Below, one piece after another: positions 62,346-64,000 of a stretch of DNA of 64,000 nt (position 1 is the stretch's first letter; every line of letters starts with the position of its first letter). The translations under genes were made by a program, and so were the position numbers. The notes below the pieces were generated by a model. The model saw only the letters and a list, made by a program, of their open reading frames with translations, made no database searches and had not been told where the DNA came from. The DNA is from Paraspadella gotoi. Its lineage: Eukaryota > Chaetognatha. The stretch spans positions 1,183,554 to 1,247,553 of the forward strand of contig CM119266.1 of assembly GCA_051294375.1 (NCBI GenBank), in the 5' to 3' direction.

Positions 62346-62565
62346 GAGGACTAATTTAAATTGAATGTTCTGCAAAGAAATATTGATATAAATTGAATTC
62401 AAAATATAGTATCATAAATGGTAAAAACTTATCTTTAACATTGTTTTCTCATAAATAACATTTAATAACACAGTTCTGCTCAATATGTAAAAGTTAAACG
62501 ACAGTACCATTGGGACACACTGTAGATTTTTATTTTGATTATTCGAAATATCGCGAGGTTAGAGC

Positions 62566-62570
62566 CACAA

Positions 62571-62617
<47 letters not shown>

Positions 62618-62720
62618 GTTCACTGTGTTAGAGTGTGGACAGAGAGAGGAGAAGAGAGAGAGAGAGAGATTTGTTCACTGTGTTCAGAGTGTGGAACAGA
62701 GAGAGAGAGAGAGAGAGAGA
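62566..62720. repeat. (GA)n tracts with an embedded 'TGTTCACTGTGTT' unit
   Basis: Three GA blocks separated by copies of a unit reading TGTTCACTGTGTTnAGAGTGTGGA. Local tandem duplication. The reading frames are Arg/Glu artefacts. Confidence 0.85.
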
Positions 62721-62740
62721 ATATGTTCACATGTGTTCAG

Positions 62741-63270
62741 TAAGGCGTAGTAAAGTTACATACGAAAATTCTAAAAGTCAATTATGAACAACATACCATC
62801 CAGTGAACATTAATTTGTAAAAAAATTAATTTTAGTTTTTAATTTTTGCAGTAGGCTATATTTATATAATGTACTATCCTTATAAAATCGAAAAATTTCA
62901 AAATAGGTTTGCTTAATTTTATTGCAGATTTGAATTCTTCGTCAAAAGTTGATAAAAGAAAATATAAATCATTTTTAAAAATTCTTTCATTAAGTGGGTT
63001 AAAAATTAAAAAAACTATATTTAATAGTATAAAAAGTTAATTTTCAGCTTAAAATATAACTCTGCAAATGTGCAAAAAAATCTTAGAAAAAACTGTCTTG
63101 AAATTTTAATATTTATTGGTTTAGTACTAGTATAAATATGGCCTACTGCGTAAATTGTAAAATTTATTATAAATTTTTTTATTACATAAATGTTCATTAG
63201 TGTAATGTTGTTCGTTCCTCACTTTTAGAATTTTAATTAAAGTTAAATTTATAAATTTTACTACGCCTTA
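62741..63270. mobile_element. 530-bp MITE with 14-bp perfect termini and 8-bp target duplication
   Basis: Begins TAAGGCGTAGTAAA and ends with its exact reverse complement. Similarity between the two arms extends imperfectly for about 100 bp (both contain ATTCTAAAAGT and GAACAACAT). It is flanked on both sides by GTGTTCAG (62733-62740 and 63271-63278), an exact 8-bp duplication. The element interrupts the local tandem unit. No coding capacity. 8-bp duplications are typical of hAT elements (also P and Merlin), so a hAT-type MITE is my best guess. Confidence 0.88.
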
Positions 63271-63278
63271 GTGTTCAG

Positions 63279-64000
<722 letters not shown>

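Noticed and set aside
62510-62750. Arg/Glu-rich frames and the similar frame at 63790-63996
   Set aside because: Translations of (GA)n repeats.

Overview
The window is from an animal nuclear genome, most likely an invertebrate bilaterian. Every recognisable protein gene is split by spliceosomal introns with GT..AG borders. Exons are GC-rich and rich in GTC, GCC and CGC codons, while introns are AT-rich and full of (CT)n, (GA)n, ATT and AATC microsatellites. A hemopexin-type matrix metalloproteinase is specific to animals, and CFAP43 implies motile cilia or flagella, which argues against nematodes. The sequence alone does not settle the phylum; a spiralian is a guess.

Layout from left to right. 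(1) 1720-5257, plus strand: a nine-exon matrix metalloproteinase with a furin-activated prodomain, zinc site, threonine-rich hinge and hemopexin propeller. The exons as I place them join into one open frame of 584 residues. (2) 6294-9752, plus: a seven-exon gamma-glutamyl hydrolase whose exon phases also close perfectly (328 residues). (3) 11457-14640, minus: cysteine-rich secreted or membrane-tethered protein segments that I do not recognise. (4) 15336-35372, plus: CFAP43, a 27-exon axonemal WD-repeat and coiled-coil protein, with an RFX X-box-like site 371 bp upstream of its start. Its last introns hold four tRNA genes (Thr, intron-containing Met, Arg, Lys) and a decayed 6-kb Ty3/gypsy retrotransposon. 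(5) Phosphatidylserine decarboxylase (PISD), plus strand, present twice (about 39.4-43.7 kb and 51.8-56.6 kb). (6) 59236-62035, minus: an aldo-keto reductase, incomplete at both ends.

The double PISD gene is probably not biology. Bases from about 34.9 kb to the 25-N gap at 44766-44790 are repeated from 44791 to about 57.7 kb. Over 36.6-44.77 kb against 49.45-57.7 kb the copies differ almost only by single-base insertions and deletions. The first 4.6 kb after the gap looks like an uncorrected long read of the same locus, including a scrambled last exon of CFAP43. I read this as two overlapping contigs or haplotigs scaffolded end to end. Frameshifts in this window should be treated with suspicion for the same reason.

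Mobile and repeated DNA is plentiful: the Ty3/gypsy element (Mag-like), a 530-bp terminal-inverted-repeat element with a perfect 8-bp target duplication at 62.7 kb, a 716-bp element found in opposite orientations in two different genes, a tRNA-derived-looking SINE family, a 40-bp minisatellite and a hammerhead-like repeat tail. The genes look like independent housekeeping, ciliary and extracellular genes; nothing suggests they work as a cluster. The least explained material is the minus-strand cysteine-repeat protein, the intron in tRNA-Met and the two small DNA elements.
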